The notes beneath the pieces were generated by a model, which was not told where the DNA came from, did not search any database, and worked only from the letters and a program-made list of their open reading frames with translations. Position numbers and translations under genes: made by a program. Below are positions 63,078 through 64,000 of a stretch of 64,000 bases of DNA, piece by piece. The DNA is from Yersinia alsatica. Lineage in GTDB: Bacteria > Pseudomonadota > Gammaproteobacteria > Enterobacterales > Enterobacteriaceae. The stretch's first letter is position 1, and each line of letters opens with the position of its first letter. The DNA lies in contig NZ_CABHWW010000038.1 of assembly GCF_902170305.1 (NCBI RefSeq), forward strand, positions 124,001 to 188,000, in the 5' to 3' direction.

Positions 63078-63818
63078 ATGACTCAAGGCATTGAAAATAA
63101 AGTGGTAGTTATCGCCGGGGCCAGCAGTGGCCTTGGCGAGGCTCTGGCACGCCGTTTGACAAAGGATGGCGCAAAAGTGGTACTGGGTGCTCGCCGCCTT
63201 GACCGGCTAGAAAAACTGGCCGAAGAGTTATCACTGAATAAATCCGCGGTTGTCAAAACGGATGTGACTCATCCCGAGCAAGTTCAGGCGCTGGTGGATA
63301 CGGCCGTCAGATTGTATGGCCGAATTGACGTGATGGTGAACAATGCGGGATTGATGCCACACTCGTTACTGGAGCGCTGCAAGATTAGCGACTGGAATGC
63401 CATGATTGACGTGAACCTCAAAGGGGTTCTTTATGGTATCGCTGCCGCACTTCCTTATATGAAAGATCAGAAAAGTGGGCATATTATCAATACGTCCTCG
63501 GTGGCGGGCCATAAAGTCAGGCCGGGCAGTGCCGTGTATGCGGCGACCAAAACTGCGGTTCGTGTGATTTCCGAAGGATTGCGTCAGGAAGTGAAGCCCT
63601 ACAATATTCGTACGACGATTATTTCTCCCGGAGCCGTCAGTAGCGAGTTGGTCAATAGCATTACTGAAACCGATGTTGCCGCCGGTATTAAACAGTTTTA
63701 TGACGAAGTCGCCATTTCTGCTGATGCTTTTGCCAGTGTGGTGGCTTTTGCCATCAGTCAGCCGGAGGATGTGGATATCAATGAAGTTTTATTCCGTCCG
63801 ACTAAACAAGAGCTCTGA
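63078..63818 (+). CDS. short-chain dehydrogenase/reductase
   Basis: 246 residues, classical SDR. Cofactor loop GASSGLG at 14-20, NNAG at 88-91, and catalytic Ser140/141, Tyr154 and Lys158 (SAVYAATK). Arg-rich GARRLDRL after the second strand suggests NADP(H). 15 bp after the cupin gene, with GGAGG upstream. Confidence 0.9.
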   Translation: MTQGIENKVVVIAGASSGLGEALARRLTKDGAKVVLGARRLDRLEKLAEELSLNKSAVVKTDVTHPEQVQALVDTAVRLYGRIDVMVNNAGLMPHSLLERCKISDWNAMIDVNLKGVLYGIAAALPYMKDQKSGHIINTSSVAGHKVRPGSAVYAATKTAVRVISEGLRQEVKPYNIRTTIISPGAVSSELVNSITETDVAAGIKQFYDEVAISADAFASVVAFAISQPEDVDINEVLFRPTKQEL

Positions 63819-63908
63819 AGTTGCAGTAAGTTACCCTCTCTATTCTTGAATATTCAATCTGGCCGTTATGATTTATTGGGTTTAATGTCCTAATACCGGA
63901 GATACAAC

Positions 63909-64000
63909 ATGACAATCAAAGTTCTCGGTTATGCAGCCAAGTCAGCACAAGCTCCCCTCGCGCCACTCGAATTTACCCGCCGTGAACCGCGCCCGGATGA
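63909..64000 (+). CDS. zinc-type alcohol dehydrogenase, N-terminal fragment (window edge)
   Basis: Thirty codons visible: MTIKVLGYAAKSAQAPLAPL then EFTRREPRPD. This resembles the start of YahK/AdhC-type NADP-dependent zinc alcohol dehydrogenases (LEPMDITRREPGPND in relatives). GGAG lies about 8 bp before the ATG. The gene runs off the window. Confidence 0.7.
   Translation, partial: MTIKVLGYAAKSAQAPLAPLEFTRREPRPD

Noticed and set aside
63816-63850. Another ERIC after the short-chain dehydrogenase gene
   Set aside because: Only GAAGTTGCAG matches; the core and right end are missing, so it cannot be supported as an ERIC.

Overview
The window is a chromosomal segment from an enterobacterium, almost certainly a Yersinia. 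Three things point there: housekeeping proteins (ArcB, GltB/GltD, MurA, RpsI, RsmI, RapZ, SspA) very close to their E. coli counterparts; many ERIC-type intergenic repeats; and an invasin-like inverse autotransporter. The species cannot be fixed from sequence alone. Functions of housekeeping genes are assigned by recognising protein sequence and conserved gene order; no database search was run.

Layout. 1-4763: trehalose locus treR-treB-treC with a TreR operator. 4822-5495: a HigBA-like toxin-antitoxin pair. 5575-9532 (minus): a four-gene Anbu operon (ATP-grasp, alpha-E, transglutaminase, proteasome-like Anbu). 9787-12041 (minus): ridA and pyrBI with its PyrL attenuator. 12241-19725 (minus): npr, rapZ, ptsN, hpf, rpoN, lptB, lptA, lptC, kdsC, kdsD, then yrbG; a tandem ERIC array sits between rapZ and ptsN. 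20980-25942 (plus): mlaFEDCB, ibaG, murA. 26084-29300 (minus): degS, degQ, zapG. 29524-33342 (plus): zapE, rplM-rpsI, sspA-sspB. 33422-40059 (minus): a small secreted protein and gltBD. 40873-45932 (plus): yhcC, arcB, elbB, mtgA. 46134-49869 (minus): dolP, diaA, yraN, lpoA, with ERICs forming gene edges. 49932 onward: rsmI, a small lipoprotein and the RNase P RNA gene rnpB.

Accessory part. The 3' end of rnpB is repeated as a 20-bp direct repeat 4 kb downstream. Between the copies lies an AT-rich island with an integrase remnant and a stack of toxin cassettes: a complete PAAR-domain (type VI secretion) effector with an overlapping putative immunity gene, an older displaced effector C-terminus with its own DUF1240-like immunity gene, and a third decayed effector scrap. 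The second tip is split from its natural C-terminus by one extra copy of a 7-bp tandem repeat, so it is either decayed or phase-variable. The native rnpB terminator lies beyond the right repeat, and a second copy of it lies inside the island. This is the most unusual part of the window.

After the island come an AT-rich leader and an invasin/intimin-like inverse autotransporter (to 59397). A LysR regulator then faces an oxidoreductase cluster: aldo/keto reductase, exported double carboxymuconolactone-decarboxylase-like protein, exported cupin, short-chain dehydrogenase, and a zinc alcohol dehydrogenase cut by the window end.

How the genes work together. The kds, lpt and mla genes build and maintain the outer membrane. 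murA, mtgA and lpoA make peptidoglycan, with zapE/zapG tied to division. The rpoN/ptsN/npr/rapZ genes link nitrogen PTS signalling to small-RNA control of amino-sugar synthesis. The rnpB island looks like a hotspot for interbacterial-competition cassettes.
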